A DNA stretch of 51,315 nucleotides. Origin: Lachnospiraceae bacterium (GTDB taxonomy: Bacteria; Bacillota; Clostridia; Lachnospirales; Lachnospiraceae). The notes below the pieces were generated by a model. It did no database searches and had not been told where the DNA came from. It saw only the letters and a program-made list of their open reading frames with translations. Shown here one piece after another: positions 50,731 to 51,315 of the stretch. Within the stretch, counting starts at the first letter, position 1. Every line of letters begins with the position of its first letter. The stretch spans positions 1-51,315 of the forward strand of contig JAGBHK010000037.1 of the NCBI GenBank assembly GCA_017935565.1, in the 5' to 3' direction. The position numbers and the translations under genes were made by a program.

Positions 50731-51315
50731 ATGGCAGTAAAAGTTGCGATTAATGGATTTGGACGTATTGGACGTCTTGCATTCAGACAGATGTTTAACG
50801 CAGAAGGTTATGAAGTAGTTGCTATCAACGACTTAACAAAGCCTGCTATGTTAGCTCATTTATTAAAGTATGATTCAGCTCAGGGTAGATATGAATTAGC
50901 TGATAAAGTTTCAGCTGGTGAAGATTCTATCACAGTTGATGGAAAAGAAATCAAAATCTATGCTGAAAGAAATGCAGCAGATCTTCCTTGGGGAGAACTC
51001 GGCGTTGACGTTGTATTAGAATGTACAGGTTTCTATACATCTAAAGAAAAAGCATCAGCTCATATTACAGCAGGTGCAAAGAAAGTTGTTATCTCAGCTC
51101 CAGCTGGTAATGACCTTCCTACAATCGTTTACAATGTAAACCACACAACATTAACACCTGAAGATAAGATTATCTCAGCTGCTTCATGTACAACTAACTG
51201 TTTAGCACCTATGGCTAAAGCGTTAAATGATTATGCTGAAATTCAATCAGGTATAATGACAACTGTTCATGCTTATACTGGTGATCAAATGGTTCTTGAT
51301 GGACCTCATAGAAAA
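50731..51315 (+). CDS. gap: Glyceraldehyde-3-phosphate dehydrogenase, N-terminal part (3' end outside window)
   Basis: 195 codons are visible, open to the window edge. NAD-binding [14 protein letters not shown] at the N-terminus, [12 protein letters not shown], and catalytic Cys at about residue 153 in [12 protein letters not shown], followed by [11 protein letters not shown]. Glycolytic type I GAPDH. Strong AGGAGG SD 10 nt before the ATG. Compared with its neighbours the coding sequence favours GTT/GCT and ACA codons, as expected for a highly expressed gene. Confidence 0.97.
   Translation, partial: MAVKVAINGFGRIGRLAFRQMFNAEGYEVVAINDLTKPAMLAHLLKYDSAQGRYELADKVSAGEDSITVDGKEIKIYAERNAADLPWGELGVDVVLECTGFYTSKEKASAHITAGAKKVVISAPAGNDLPTIVYNVNHTTLTPEDKIISAASCTTNCLAPMAKALNDYAEIQSGIMTTVHAYTGDQMVLDGPHRK

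Overview
The window is low-GC DNA with short intergenic gaps, strong AGGAGG-type ribosome binding sites and TTGACA/TATAAT-like promoters. Its gene content points to a gut-type Clostridia member, most likely a pectin-using Lachnospiraceae (close to Lachnospira/[Eubacterium] eligens). Supporting genes are a cytosolic GH127 arabinofuranosidase, a PL11 rhamnogalacturonan lyase, a SleB-type hydrolase, SpoIID, a GEMM-I riboswitch and a Firmicutes-style 6S RNA. The lineage is an inference from gene content; no rRNA is present.

Layout. 1-610: 3' end of ilvC followed by a hairpin-rich repeat region. 580-3550: PAP2 phosphatase and a degenerate CPBP membrane protein (minus), divergent from a cytosolic phospholipase D-like protein. 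3556-5456: a GntR-ABC transporter operon (minus) with its own operator. 5499-12719: pectin side-chain operon (GH127, PL11, Na+ symporter, then dus). 12787-17884: two tandem ECF sigma factor/membrane beta-propeller pairs. 17888-19800: leuCD, with its promoter nested inside the preceding terminator. 19798-24847: an AP2/HNH-like protein, a SleB-like hydrolase, threonine synthase, and a CheY/MshEN-CheX pair. 25056-31577: a response regulator, two mosaic lipoproteins, then a histidine kinase-polyphosphate polymerase-DUF4956 operon. 31600-32510: a type III toxin-antitoxin locus (three 38-nt RNA repeats, terminator, ToxN-like endoribonuclease). 32561-38087: galM-yfbR-topB-glmS. 38088-38406: two tandem-repeat arrays. 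38407-39906: MerR regulator and aldo/keto reductase. 39910-42078: a c-di-GMP-I riboswitch with terminator, followed by three paralogous ~160-aa genes of unknown function plus one small gene. 42105-42377: a 6S RNA. 42536-51315: SpoIID-domain protein, YihY/BrkB membrane protein, iron alcohol dehydrogenase, ORF6N-PLD fusion, PHP phosphatase, an unknown 473-aa protein and the 5' part of gap.

The strongest second-look items are the type III TA locus, which carries a dispersed repeat between its antitoxin terminator and its toxin gene; the c-di-GMP riboswitch placed in front of an uncharacterised tandem gene family; a second copy of the same dispersed repeat at the 6S RNA terminator; the promoter whose -10 box is the loop of a terminator hairpin upstream of leuC; and the lipoprotein pair that is nearly identical over its first ~188 bp and divergent afterwards. 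All assignments come from reading motifs; no database search was possible.
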